From Symsagittifera roscoffensis (taxonomy: Eukaryota > Xenacoelomorpha > Acoela > Convolutidae), in the NCBI RefSeq assembly GCF_963678635.1, contig NC_087066.1, positions 31,625,301-31,689,300 on the forward strand: DNA of 64,000 nucleotides, in the 5' to 3' direction. Both the position numbers and the translations under genes were made by a program. The notes under the pieces are model-generated. The model was not told where the DNA came from and made no database searches. It saw only the letters and a program-made list of their open reading frames with translations. Numbering within the stretch: the first letter of the stretch is position 1; every line of letters starts with the position of its first letter. Of this stretch, positions 21,335-31,775 are shown piece after piece.

Positions 21335-23257
21335 GTGACAATGGCAGATCGTTTTTGGAAATCTATGCCTGCAGCGCTCAAGAGACCTACGCTCAATGAG
21401 CTGTACAAACACTTGAGGGATTTAGACTACACCCAGATCGATGAGTGGATGGCGGTGATGTTGAATGCCATCCTACAGTTAGAGGCGCAGGGTGAATACA
21501 GGGAATCAGCGACAGAAGCTGTTTTGATGGTTGGCTACACGACGGAAGGGATATCCAATCAAGAACAGACGAGGTGGTTGTCCTGGAATGTGGATGGAGG
21601 CGTGAGGGGGTTCGACTTGGCAAGGAATCCTGGCTTGAGTAACAACACAGAATATGGTGCGGGAGAATTTCCACTCCCCGCCAGACCGCCAGCAGGGCTC
21701 GCGGCCCAATCCACGAGCAGGCCGTCGTCCATGATACGGTCTCAACAGACATAGGAGGCATGCCCGGACCTCAGCAACCTGAGGAGGGAACTAGAGAGGA
21801 CACAGAGGTAGAGGGACAAGGCGAACCTTGACAGGGATGGTGCGAAGCTTGAGAGGGACCAGGCAAACCTGGAAAGAGATCAGGCGGTCCTCGAGAGAGA
21901 TCAGGCGTGGAGTGATCTCAGCATGCTCAGGGCGGAGTACCTGCAAGAACAGAGGGTCCACGAGAACGAGTCGAACTGCGAGCAGCTGAAGTCGGAAATG
22001 GAGAAGCTCCAGAGAAGACAACATGAGCTCGCGAGACAGAAAGAAAAGAGGACACGGACAAGAGAGCCAGCCGCCACAGCATCGAGACCTGAATCACAAA
22101 TGGAGGTGAATGAGGCTCCTAGGCCGAGCGGCCGGTTCAACTTAGACCGGGCGGCCCAGGAGCACATGAATGAGGGCCTGGAGGTGTGTATACCATCCGA
22201 ACCGTTACCCTCTGTGCGTAGCCTGGATGCGCAATCGGTGCGACCCTTGATGGAGGTCAAGCTCCCAGGATATACCCCTAGTTCAACCACAAGCAGTAGC
22301 CAAGCTGGGTCGGGTTCATCACGTCTCAAGGCACTACAAGAGAGGTTGCAGCCGAGAACCCGTGACGATTCAGAGAAAGAAGGGCGACCTCCTACTTGGA
22401 GGGACCATCCAGTTAGGAGCGTGACAATCGCGAGTTATAAGAAGAATAAAGATGGCGCATACCACAGGCACAACTGGATGGATTGGACGGCAGCGCAGCG
22501 GGCCAGGAGGGACTGCTTCCATGACGCTGCTTGGGCTGAACATTTCACTCAACCCAGGATACCGGATGGTGCAGTCCACCTGATCATAGGGGACATCTTG
22601 ATACGGGTGCTGACGCGGATCCAGTCACACTGGCAGGTTGGGGTTTTCAGCTTTTCTGGAGCTGCGACACACCGCAGATGCTGGCGTCCCTTGAGATGTT
22701 GGATATGTTGATGATGTATACGGTCACTCTGATGATGGGGACCAATGATGTGTCCAGAGGAGAGTCAAGGCAGGTAATGAGGTTGCACGAAAAGATGAGT
22801 TGTATCCTTCAAGAGCTGAGGATTTGGTTTGATCCCGCAATAGTCACCATCTGTACGGTCCCATAAAACATGATGTTTGACCAGCATGCGATGGAAATGA
22901 ATGAGAAGGTGCGAAATATCAATGGGGAAATCAGGCAGATTCAGCAGAGAAGCGTGCTCCCCGTGAGTTTGCTGGACGTGGCCGACCTGATGGAACACTC
23001 CCTCCCGCGTGATGCATCCTCGGTTGGCATTCACTTCGACACGCCCAAGGGAACGGAATGGCTAAATGGTGTCGTCCAGAGACACATAAACCAGCTGGAG
23101 TCAGACCTGCTAGAAATGGCCCAGTTCGCCTTGGGTCCACCACCGATCCCTCCTTTCTATGCCCCTAGATCCCTATCCAGCCGTCTGGGAGCGAGAGCTG
23201 GTTCGCGAGATTGATCAGGGAGTAGCCGGACCAGGCAACCAGGGTCCACACCGATGA
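21335..23257 (+). pseudogene. ORF2, copy B: coiled coil plus GDSL/SGNH hydrolase-like protein
   Basis: About 640 residues if read through its breaks. Part 1 (21335-21754) starts MTMADRFWKSMPAAL and is unknown. Part 2 is a coiled coil with three LERDQA heptads and a Glu/Lys/Arg-rich helix (21830-22070). Part 3 is a Ser/Pro-rich linker. Part 4, from about 22575, looks like an SGNH hydrolase: LIIGDILIRVL (copy A has DSL, so the family block was probably GDSL), FSFSGAAT, LMMGTNDVS, then VGIHFDTPKGTEW (copy A has DGIH, the DxxH block). Such enzymes are esterases or acetylhydrolases; the substrate is unknown. Breaks are TAG 21752, TAG about 21820, a 2-base gain near 22670, TAA 22864 and a shift near 23159. 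The C-terminus (PYPAVWERELVREIDQG) ends at TGA 23255-23257 and overlaps ORF3 by ATGA. Confidence 0.7.
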
Positions 23258-24804
23258 AGGCTGAGGAGGCGGAGTCTTCTACGCCCCAGAGTTCGCTGGT
23301 TTCATCGGTAGTGGTGGTGGACGACAAGAGGATGGAGAGAACAGCAGATGCAAACAAGACGCGATATTCGGAAAGGATAAAAGAGTTGGACCTGGAGGAT
23401 TTGGAGTGCAGAAAGGAGTTAGCGGAGGTCTTGGGACTCAAGGATGTGTCAAACGAGGACTTGAGTCGACACTATTGTGTGGACTGGTTGAAAGCCCATG
23501 AAGCGCACTTCTCGAGAGCAAAGACAATGGAGGCAGCCGACTTGACCGGGATCCCGCTGAAGTCGGTGATGGGACCGATAAACTACAGACCACTCAAGCA
23601 GTTGGGATGTCGGGGACTTATAGTGGAACCTCCCAAGCACCCAACAAGTGTAGCCCGAATCAGGGTGGCAACACCCGCACAATTAAGAGTGGTAGAGAAG
23701 CTGCTTGAGCCAGGGGACATAGGGCTCCCGGATGCCGCGTACGAGGGATCTAGGTTAGCCGATGATCCTAGTTATGGCAAACCCTGTGGGAACTCACAGT
23801 TGGCGAAAACTTTGGCAGTATATGATCGATCAGACCCGGGAGCGGCAAGAATGATTATTGTGGCGGACTCGGATTTTGAAGGGACGTCTCCTAAATTGTT
23901 TTGGCCGGAAACCTTGGTGTATTTGCTGCCTGGCGCCGAGCTAAATCAGATGCTAACCCTGGTGGTAGTGATTAAATCAGAAATGCCTTGTGAGCCGGAG
24001 TTGCTGCTGTTTGCAGGAATGAACGATCACTTGCATTCGGCAGGATTACTGGAGCACCTGAAGGGAGAGGCGCCAACGCCCAAGAAGACCTGGGAGCAGG
24101 AATCGGTGGTTTCTAGATTCGGACCCAAGACGAGAGTGGTGTTTACGACGTCCCCGGGCTACGCGAGTATGCCACCTGCTTTGCAGTTTGTGTATGCCAT
24201 ATTGATCCTGACAGCGGAAGGGAACGCGTGGCGGGTATTGATGGCTACCCCTAATCGCGAGCTAGAGCCGACAAACTTGAGGCTCCTGAAGTCAGAACTG
24301 GCAGCAGCATGGGCTGACGTGTCTCATGCCTTGAGGGGATTTCATGAATTGGCAGACATCCTCATGGTACTGGACGAGGTCCTCTTTCTTGAGATCTCGA
24401 ATCTGACTCGACGGTTGAAGTTCAATCCAGAAATTGGGGATGACCACCCAGCAATCAACCACTTGCACTCAACCACAGCGATTCTATGGTTTCGAAGCAT
24501 GGATTTGACTATTACGAGCTCCACCAGCAAGGCGAGGGGACCAAGCAACGAGAGAAAGAACGTGGCTGCGGCCGAGAAACAAATGGAAGCAATGGCATAC
24601 CGTCTGATGCAAGAGAGAGGCAGGTGGCCTTTCCTGGCACCAAGGCAGGAGATTGCCACGGCCAAGACGCGGGAGAGTGCACCACTCCTCATCAAGCAGG
24701 TATGGGAGTTTCTCGAGAGACAATTGGAAGTGGCAGAGAGCAGGGACATGACAGTAGGAAGATTCGTCACGGTGGCAAACGAAGTTAACATTGGGGGGTT
24801 CTGA
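23254..24804 (+). CDS. ORF3: intact 516-residue SGNH-like accessory protein
   Basis: The only long accessory gene without a break, present only in copy B. The start ATG 23254 overlaps the ORF2 stop as ATGA. Residues 1-60 are charged. Residues about 135-200 are of mixed structure. Residues 199-270 show an SGNH-like pattern: MIIVADSDFEG (block I position), YLLPGAELN, then LLLFAGMNDHLHSAG (block III, GxND). Residues 395-399 are GDDHP, a possible weak DxxH block. The C-terminus (425-516) is helical and basic. The layout mirrors the hydrolase of ORF2, suggesting an ancient duplication. Because Ser and the last His are not set in canonical blocks, activity is doubtful. No signal peptide or membrane segment is evident. 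Confidence 0.6.
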   Translation: MKAEEAESSTPQSSLVSSVVVVDDKRMERTADANKTRYSERIKELDLEDLECRKELAEVLGLKDVSNEDLSRHYCVDWLKAHEAHFSRAKTMEAADLTGIPLKSVMGPINYRPLKQLGCRGLIVEPPKHPTSVARIRVATPAQLRVVEKLLEPGDIGLPDAAYEGSRLADDPSYGKPCGNSQLAKTLAVYDRSDPGAARMIIVADSDFEGTSPKLFWPETLVYLLPGAELNQMLTLVVVIKSEMPCEPELLLFAGMNDHLHSAGLLEHLKGEAPTPKKTWEQESVVSRFGPKTRVVFTTSPGYASMPPALQFVYAILILTAEGNAWRVLMATPNRELEPTNLRLLKSELAAAWADVSHALRGFHELADILMVLDEVLFLEISNLTRRLKFNPEIGDDHPAINHLHSTTAILWFRSMDLTITSSTSKARGPSNERKNVAAAEKQMEAMAYRLMQERGRWPFLAPRQEIATAKTRESAPLLIKQVWEFLERQLEVAESRDMTVGRFVTVANEVNIGGF

Positions 24805-24888
24805 AGGGAACACGCGAGGGGTGATCTGAAGACGAGGAATGATCACGAGATCTTGAAATTCTTGAGTCCTTGATGGGAGAAGAGGTAC

Positions 24889-26492
24889 ATGGCTAGAGTG
24901 TTCTACGCGAGAGATACCATCTTGGACGCGTTCGTGCAGGAATTGCTGCACATGCCCATAAATCTCTTGTTGGCCCTATACTTGGTCTACCCCTGATATC
25001 TTTTTAACATGGGTCCGGCCTACATGTTCAGTAGAGGTGTGGAAACACGAATTGACGGGTATTTGACACTAGTACTCTGGACCCACGGAGAGCTGACCGC
25101 ATTTCATAGATTGATGAAGTATGGAGAGCCTCTGTCGATGGGGAAAGCCCATCCCAGCACGGTAACCTACTCGTACAAATGCATGGCCGGATTGAAGACG
25201 CTGTTGGTGGAATACCTCTTGATGCAGAATCGATACCTGACGGGAGAAGAGAAGAATCCTAAAACGAAAGAGGAATGGAAGGAGGCGAATGGATGCATGC
25301 CTCTCTTGACGGATCTATGTCTAGCCATGGGATGAGCAGGGGGCTTGAGGAGGTTGTGACCTGCATCCACGGACCGGCAGTGACATTTGCCTTTCCCGAC
25401 CCGCTTGTGACGGCGTATCGACACTCAGTGGCACACGTGAGCTTAATAAGCGTGCTAGACGGAACCGCGCTGAGTTGATGCAGACAGGAGGAGCTGAGGG
25501 CAGGGATGAGCGACACAGTGCTCTTCGGGAAGGTGAAAGATCCTGAACTAATGGTATTCAACTTCCGGGGGCAGTTGCAGTGCAGAATCGGGGGGAAACG
25601 TGAGGGTCCCATTGAGGCCTACCCCAAGTTCTGGAATTTGAACCCCCTGGCAGCGGATAAGCACGAGATCTTGAGAATCCCGGCATGGAAGAAGAGTTGT
25701 GATCTGGTGAAGATAGAGCTAGAGACGATACTTGAACGAGAGGTTCTGCCAACCGTGGTCCCGGAGTTCCCGATAGTCAGGAGACTGACACTGGGGATGA
25801 ATAGCCCGTTGATGGTCCCTTCCCTATACGCGAGAGCCATGGCGGAGAAGCAACAGAGGGAGTTCACAGACGGTTGGGACCCCTTGTTCATAGGGTACAC
25901 AGCCGCAGTCTATTTTCACCCGTGCGACATCAAAATAAACTCGTGGACGACTCAAGCGAAGAAGATGAGAGGCTCAATGCCTCCAAAATTCGATGTTCGG
26001 GACATCTTGAGAACGCTCAATCAAGCGAATCTAGAGAACATGTTGCCGGTATGGGACGACGGAAGAATGATCGTAGAAGAAGGACACATCGCGCTAAGAG
26101 ACGAAATGAAATTCGCTACACGAAAGTACCGGGCGCCCCACGGATTAGAGCGAGTGGAGATGAAACAGGATTAGAAAGAGCTGGACGCGGCAGATTCCTT
26201 ATATGTAGTTCTTACGGAACACAAGAAGCAGAATCCAGCAACACCCTCACCGCTATCAGTGGGCACCCCTGGAGATAAGAGGAGCGGTCCTGTAGAAAAC
26301 AGATTTAGGGACATACTTGAGAAAAGGCGAGCCGAATCAGAAGCGGAAAGCATGGATGAGACTCTCAGTGAAGCAGGAGAGGAAATGGAAGTGGGGGATA
26401 CGCAGAAACCAGCTGAGGAGGATTTCACCGCTCAGGAACTGTTTCAGGGCCTAAGCGGAGACGATTTGGCGGCACGGCCATGCCACCTCTGA
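24889..26492 (+). pseudogene. ORF4, copy B (unknown accessory protein)
   Basis: Starts MARVFYARDTILDAF, 84 bases after ORF3. An apolar stretch, LLHMPINLLLALYLVYP, ends at TGA 24994 (CGA would restore Arg) and could be a membrane or buried segment. The frame then runs to 25335, shifts because 16 bases are missing compared with copy A, passes TGA at 25476, and stays open from 25506 to 26174 (222 residues). After TAG 26172, coding character continues in the same frame to 26492 (Glu-rich tail). The 222-residue block is almost identical between the copies, with only two residue changes seen. I recognise no domain. It could be a virion or envelope-like component, but nothing shows this. Confidence 0.55.
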
Positions 26493-26863
26493 CATCATCC
26501 CCTCGGAAGAACCTGGAATTACCCTTGAGCAACGAAACTTCCAACATGGGGATGATACTCTTGAGTACAAAAGAGAGTAAGAAGAACACTTTCGAAGAGA
26601 ACAAGAGCATGTTTCTGGGGACTCTGGATGAGAAGGCATGGCGGGAATTCTTGAGTGAATTTAATCAGGAGACGGAAAGTGAGACCACACTAGATGACTT
26701 CAAAGAAGAGCTGTGGAACACAGTGGTGAAGTTCGGGGAACCTGTCTTGATGGGCACCGGGCTGGATGAGAAAGCAAGAAAGGAGTTACTGAGCAAGATG
26801 GTCAAATTGAGGGAGACGCGACAGAAGACCGGAATTGATGAATGTGAGACAGCTCTACTCTGA
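26480..26863 (+). CDS. ORF5: small Lys/Glu-rich protein
   Basis: 127 residues, intact in copy B, overlapping the end of ORF4 by 13 bases in another frame. It starts MPPLTSSPRKN and contains DEKAWREFLSEFNQETESETTLDDFKEELW in two helices (quoted region at residues about 50-80) and ends QKTGIDECETALL. Copy A has ACG in place of the start codon, so the true start may differ or copy A lost it. Function unknown. Confidence 0.45.
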   Translation: MPPLTSSPRKNLELPLSNETSNMGMILLSTKESKKNTFEENKSMFLGTLDEKAWREFLSEFNQETESETTLDDFKEELWNTVVKFGEPVLMGTGLDEKARKELLSKMVKLRETRQKTGIDECETALL

Positions 26864-26883
26864 AACAAAAAACTGATGATAAA

Positions 26884-27815
26884 ATGATTAAAGTTAAAGG
26901 GGAGGACAAGCTTAATACTAGTAATATGATTAATGATATTGATATCCTTAAGGCTCGAGAAGGGGAGAAGCAAGAGTCGGGAAGGTTGGATTGGGACAAA
27001 GAGGTCGAATCAGTGATGATAGTGACGACTCCCCCAAGCAAAGGTATGAAGTCTCGAAAAAGGAAACGGGAGGTAGAAGAGTTGAGCAGCCCGTCGGCGG
27101 ATGCTGTCTCTGAGAAGAACTTGAGGGAGAATGCCCCCATGATTCTAGCGAGATGGAAGACTGCGGCCTACAAGAGTAGCTCCGAACCAAGGAAGCTAGC
27201 CGAAGTGGTGAAAGAGATGGAGGTCTCGACAAGTCTGGCAACGGAAGAATAATTCAAACCTCAGAAGGCAAGCTCGAAAAAGGGTTCGACGAAAGGACAA
27301 ACATGGGAAGTGGATGTTGGCAAAGAATGGATCTCGAGCGAGCATCAGGTTTTTGGCAAACAAGTGACCAGCGACCCTCTTGAGAAGAATGCGACGAGGA
27401 ATACGGCTCGACCTTGGTGGGTGGCCCTAGAGACAATGAAGGAACTGGAGGACTGTCTGAAGAAGCTCGATCGTGGAATGTCCCGCAAGCGTTGCAACAA
27501 GTTAGAATTGGGAAGTCAGCTGAAGCGAATTTGCAGAGCTTGTTGCTGGATTACTTTGAGGAGGCGATGAGAACACCTTCGTCCGCACTGCCTTTGATGG
27601 CAAATCCCTTTGTTAGAACAGCGGGGCAGCTGATGTTCGCGTGGAGCCTAGTGGGAGTAGAATTGGAGGTATTGACTTCACATGACAATTTGAAGTTGTA
27701 CGACAAAAGCCTAGAAGTTTACCAGATGTCGCGAGAGATAATTCCCTTTGAGTCTGGCAAGAAGGAAAGATGCCACTTGTTTCTTGAGGTGGATAATGTC
27801 TGTAATGACCAATAG
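26884..27815 (+). pseudogene. ORF6: basic/acidic protein of unknown function
   Basis: The first frame (26884-27252) includes KGMKSRKRKREVEEL, a possible nuclear localisation signal. TAA at 27250 is specific to copy B (copy A has GAT). The frame continues to about 27480 and then shifts to a second frame (27490-27815) with ANLQSLLLDYFEEAM, LMANPFVRTAGQLMFAWSL and VGVELEVLTSHDNLKLYDKSL. The last 65 bases are part of a direct repeat with 28231-28297. No known domain. Confidence 0.45.
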
Positions 27816-28297
27816 TACCGTCCAAGCGTGTCATCAGAAGGCCACGGGGAGCAAAACTATGGAGAGGAGAGTCTCCACCGTCATACTGAATGTGTACCAG
27901 GGCACGGGGATTAAAAAAGAAGATGACTCGAGGCAATCCCTAGAGAATCATGGGAAAGTTGATGAAATACGGAGGTTCCACAACAAGAAATTTGAAGAGG
28001 GGCATGATGTGCATCGTAACTTGGCCTTGGCTGAGGATTACTCGAGACCCAACAAACAGGGAGAGTACCAATATGTATCTGGAGTAATGGAGATAGCATA
28101 CAACCCTTTCTTGAATTCAGATGCCGCGAGTGCTCACAGGAATCACGAGGTGATGGAGTTATTGAAGTTTTGGACAGAGAAGATAATTGTAATCGATTCG
28201 ATGGAAAGGGAGAAAACGAGCCGGCTACTTGAGTCTGGCGAGAAGAAAAGATGCCACTTGTTTCTTGAGGTGGATAATGTCCTTAATGACCAATAGT
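27748..28297 (+). repeat. 67-bp direct repeat, 481 bp apart, inside ORF6
   Basis: The block gagtctggc-aaga...ccacttgtttcttgaggtggataatgt...aatgaccaatagtac occurs at 27750-27817 and 28231-28299, with a handful of differences. Both encode CHLFLEVDNV and end in TAG. It is either a tandem duplication of a 481-bp piece that has since diverged, or an insertion flanked by repeats. Confidence 0.65.
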
Positions 28298-28586
28298 ACG
28301 GGGAATAAGCGTACCGCGCTCGAGCAAGATAGTAGAATTGAAGATGGGGAATGGAAATGGCATAATGACTACCAATTTGGGAACGGTTTGGAATTTGCTG
28401 AAAACCTCCTGGCGCCCACATCCCCACGCAAGCTTGATAGAGAAGGTCACGGAACGAGTGAGGCTAACACCAACAAAAGATGAAGACTTTGGATATGATA
28501 CACAAACTGATCCTACCACAGAGTAAAGAGTCGGGCGAAGCAATGAGTAAGCTAGGATCAGTAAAAAAGTTGGCAGCTGTCTTGAC
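27818..28586 (+). pseudogene. Coding-like remnants between ORF6 and ORF7
   Basis: Frames with protein-like composition are seen at 27900-28230 (DEIRRFHNKKFEEGHDVHRNL, QGEYQYVSGVMEIAYNPF) and 28340-28526 (GTVWNLLKTSWRPHPHASL), but they shift between frames and carry stops. They probably belong to the C-terminal half of ORF6 or to a lost gene. No domain is recognised. Confidence 0.4.
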
Positions 28587-29306
28587 TTGACGTGCGGAGG
28601 CGGAGAGCACACTTGTCATGGACGATCATGTGTCAGAATACAATCTTTCCAGAGAGAAGACCTAGTCGCTTGGTTTGGTGACATAACAGAAAGAGAGAAG
28701 AGCGAGGTGCAGATAGTGGCTGAGTGCTATATGAACACTACAGTGAATATAGCAACGGCGCTGGGGTTCTTCTCAAGAATGTGTAGTCTGCAATCACTGG
28801 AGATGCTGGAGTCTGAGCACCATTTTGGTGACTGCGATGAGCGTGGAGTCGTGACCGGGGGCGTTGCAAACTACCCAGAAACATATCAGAGGGTGGAAAA
28901 TTGGTCTTGAGGTGGAGATGGGATTTCCCGTGAGCGAAGCTTATGGTCTGCCTATAATGCAAAATCCTTGGTGGGGTCAGTAATGGCCAACCTATGTGGG
29001 AGCGACTATCCATTGCACATGGCGATGGTGGAGGTATCCAGCCAAAGGATGCTAGTGGACAAGGCCTTCTCGGTGCCCAAGTGCGTACGACTGGCTCGAA
29101 TGTCGCATCATTCACATAAGCTGTTGAAGAAGATCCTGGGAACGGTACCGAGGGAACAAAGAGATGACTTGAGTGAAATCTGGAGAGAAGAACTCTTGAG
29201 TTTAGAAGGCGAAAACGCAAGTGACTTCGAGAGACAGAATGCCATCGGGAAGCCGATGAATAGTGTCCCAGCGCAGGAGGAAAACGATACAACACATGAA
29301 AAATGA
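28587..29306 (+). pseudogene. ORF7: unknown accessory protein
   Basis: One frame with a single TGA at 28908-28910. The N-terminal part has IVAECYMNTTVNIATALGFFSRM. After the stop come LVGSVMANLCGSDYPLHMAMVEV and a helical C-terminus LLKKILGTVPREQRDDLSEIW. The stop TGA 29304-29306 overlaps the start of ORF8 as ATGA. The segment is present only once because the duplication ended upstream. No family recognised. Confidence 0.5.
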
Positions 29307-29825
29307 TGGAATTGGAACCTTTGCTGGAGGCTTTGGGAGAGCGCAATCTCCGGAGCATCGACATTACACATAGGGCAGTGTGGTACCCGGAGCACTCAAA
29401 CCTCTGTTTAGTGTGGGACGTGGATTACCCGATCATCGACAGAGGGTGACCATCTTGGTAGTGAGTACGATGTTGGCGTTGCGATGGATCGAGGAGAATG
29501 TGACAAAATATCGGGAGTCGAAGACACCAACGGCGGAATCGATATACGCTATCGATTATAGCCGAAGACTTGAGTTGTTTGAGACGGCGTGCAAGGTATT
29601 CTCCATACCTATGAAGATCAGGCACGTATGGAGCCGCATAAGATTCTTCCCGTGGTTTGGAGCGACATTGATATCTTAGTTGTACGCGCGCGTCACCAGT
29701 TCGCCGCAAAAACCGGCGATAAATTTCGTATAGAGTCCTACCCTTTGGTGGCAAGCTCGCAACGCGTTGGCGCGGCTGCGGTGGTCACTATTCTGCAGCT
29801 TGAGTTTATGCTGGTGGAACAGTAA
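29303..29825 (+). pseudogene. ORF8: last accessory gene
   Basis: Starts at ATG 29303 (a second ATG follows at 29306), overlapping the ORF7 stop. Read through two frame changes (near 29440 and 29590) it gives about 174 residues: MMELEPLLEALGERNLRSI, WDVDYPIIDRG, VTILVVSTMLALRWIEENV, then ILPVVWSDIDILVVRARHQ and a C-terminus LQLEFMLVEQ ending at TAA 29823. Composition falls to AT-rich just after it, so this marks the 3' end of the element's coding part. Function unknown. Confidence 0.5.
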
Positions 29826-31775
29826 ACAATCAATCCATAAATTCGTTGGCTCAAATTTCAACCAATCAGAATTCAAGAAGATAAGTTTTGGAACCTATGC
29901 GACAGATTTTTTATTTTGGAACCTATGAATATTGGAGCCTATGGGAATTCGCCCTAGTCACAAATAAACAGCTAACGCTAATGAATTGTCAATGCCATTT
30001 GGCAAAAAAGTAGCAAAAAATTCAAATCGACACAATTTTGCAAGTAATAATTTGGAATATAACAAGCTGAATGATTCCACACTAACTTTGCATGTAACAA
30101 ATTGGAAAGCATAAAGCCACATTATGTATAAATATGCATTTCAAAAAATTGCGAGATATAGTGAGTTCTGAAACCGAGTTTTATTATTGTTAGGTTGTTT
30201 GAGACAAATGGCTTTTTTCGGTTCATTTGATGAATTTAAAATGCCTCCACTGTGTTAACTTATTACTATTCGAACGCCTAAGTACATGCTATCAAAAAAC
30301 TGTAAAGGTGACGGCTAGTGTGAAATAAAATTTGAGTCCTACTGGATTCAATCCATCAGAAATGTAATTAAATCCATCAGAAGATAAATTACAATCTTCA
30401 ACCTTCATTCAATTTCCACAAAAAAAGACAAAGATAACTCTAAAATATGCGACAATTACTACTGAAAGCCATAGTGGAAATCAACATAACCTTTATCAGC
30501 CACATAGGTAACTTAACTGACACGTTCCGAGGCAGCCAGCGTTCTAGGTTTTACAGTCAGGAACCACCCGGGCCCCTTTTTGGGTCTTTCCCATTATGCC
30601 CCTGCCTATTAAAAAAAATAAAGCCCCTGATAATGATAAAAGACTGATTTTATCATTATGGGGGGGCTATAAAGTGAGAGACCATCTTTTTTTCACTTGA
30701 ATAATAAGGCTATTTTTTCTTTTTACCCTCACCTGCAATTATTTACAAGTATTTTTGTTCCCTTGTCCGCTTGCTACAAAAACTGTCATGTAGACTAACT
30801 AGGCCTTGACAAATATACTTCGTTTTTATACTTAACTTTGTAAACCCCCCTTTTATAGTTAAAGCCAACTTGTTGCCAATATCGGTAACTTTGAAGATTT
30901 AAATCGGTCAAAAACATAGCATTTAAAATTAACTAACGCATGACTCACACCTCTGATGCTTCATATAGATCATTAAACGTAAGAACAGCTTCTCGATACA
31001 GCTATGTTTAATGAAACGTAAAATTAAATTAGGCTCATCCATCATGGGGTTCTATTTCACTAAGGCAACAAGTCAATAAATTAAATTTTAGGTTAGTTTT
31101 GACCAAAAAGGTCATTTCTCCAAAACTATTGAATTTGATCAAATAAGTGAATTTTTAAATTTAAAAAGGACCCCAAGAAGGCCGACAGCATACAACTAAA
31201 CTTTTAAACTGAACTAAAAAGAGTATTTTTATTTCTCTGCTAAAGATTAACATCAGATAAGTTTGTACAACATTTATACACAATGCACAAGAGATGACAG
31301 CTAACGAATCCATATGGATCACATGCTTTGCTGCACTAATTTTGAATAAGCAACATTGCGGATGAAATTTTAATTTAAAAAATTACAATGTGATCAGAAA
31401 CTTTTACTAAACTTTTGAAAAAACAACTTGAGGTTTTTTATTACTTTTAGCCCAGGGTAAACATATAAAAATCAAAAATGGATGTCAGAAAAAAAACTAA
31501 ATTGCGGTAGACTCCCTTCCAGAGAGCCATTTGAGCTCAATTTAGAAAAAACTTTAGTTTATTGCATTACTGTCACCTTTTTTTATTTCAACGCTTAATG
31601 GATACTCTACTTCTTTGAGATTATAATCACCAACCTGAACTCACGTAGAGACCCTCGTCTCAAAAGTCAGCAAATAAAATCAAAAATTATCGAATCTCTT
31701 AAGCATTGATGAGTTGACAGAGGTTATCTTAAACCATTTCCATTTTAAAAATACCAATTTTTATAACCCTCTTTG
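29826..31775. other. AT-rich non-coding stretch
   Basis: No gene is seen. The motif 'ttggaacctatg' or 'ttggagcctatg' occurs three times at 29887-29942. A terminal repeat of the gypsy element would be expected here, but no copy of this sequence was found upstream of gag. The right part may belong to the outer inverted repeat, whose partner would lie beyond the window end. Confidence 0.45.
30623..30667. repeat. GC-capped hairpin
   Basis: GCCCC plus TGATAATGATAAAA (30623-30641) is followed by six bases and then TTTTATCATTA plus TGGGGGGC (30648-30667). The stem is about 18 bp. It could be a transposon foldback or structured RNA; there is no other support. Confidence 0.5.

Larger units (their letters stand above)
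6188..29825 (+). mobile_element. Giant Ty3/gypsy-type element with internal tandem duplication and accessory genes
   Basis: The order is gag, protease, RT, RNase H, integrase, then an extension with a macro domain and accessory ORF2 to ORF8, all on plus. The integrase-to-ORF6 section is duplicated in tandem (A: about 12413-18550, B: about 18551-27375). Even without the duplicate, the coding span would be about 17.5 kb, far above the usual 4-6 kb for a gypsy internal region. No long terminal repeats, primer-binding site or polypurine tract were found by eye. All core genes are broken. Its base composition is clearly less AT-rich than the DNA to its right. Confidence 0.8.

Noticed and set aside
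6188-29825. Alternative genetic code or stop readthrough
   Set aside because: All three stop codons appear at conserved sense positions, and frameshifts are as frequent as stops. This fits decay of a dead element.
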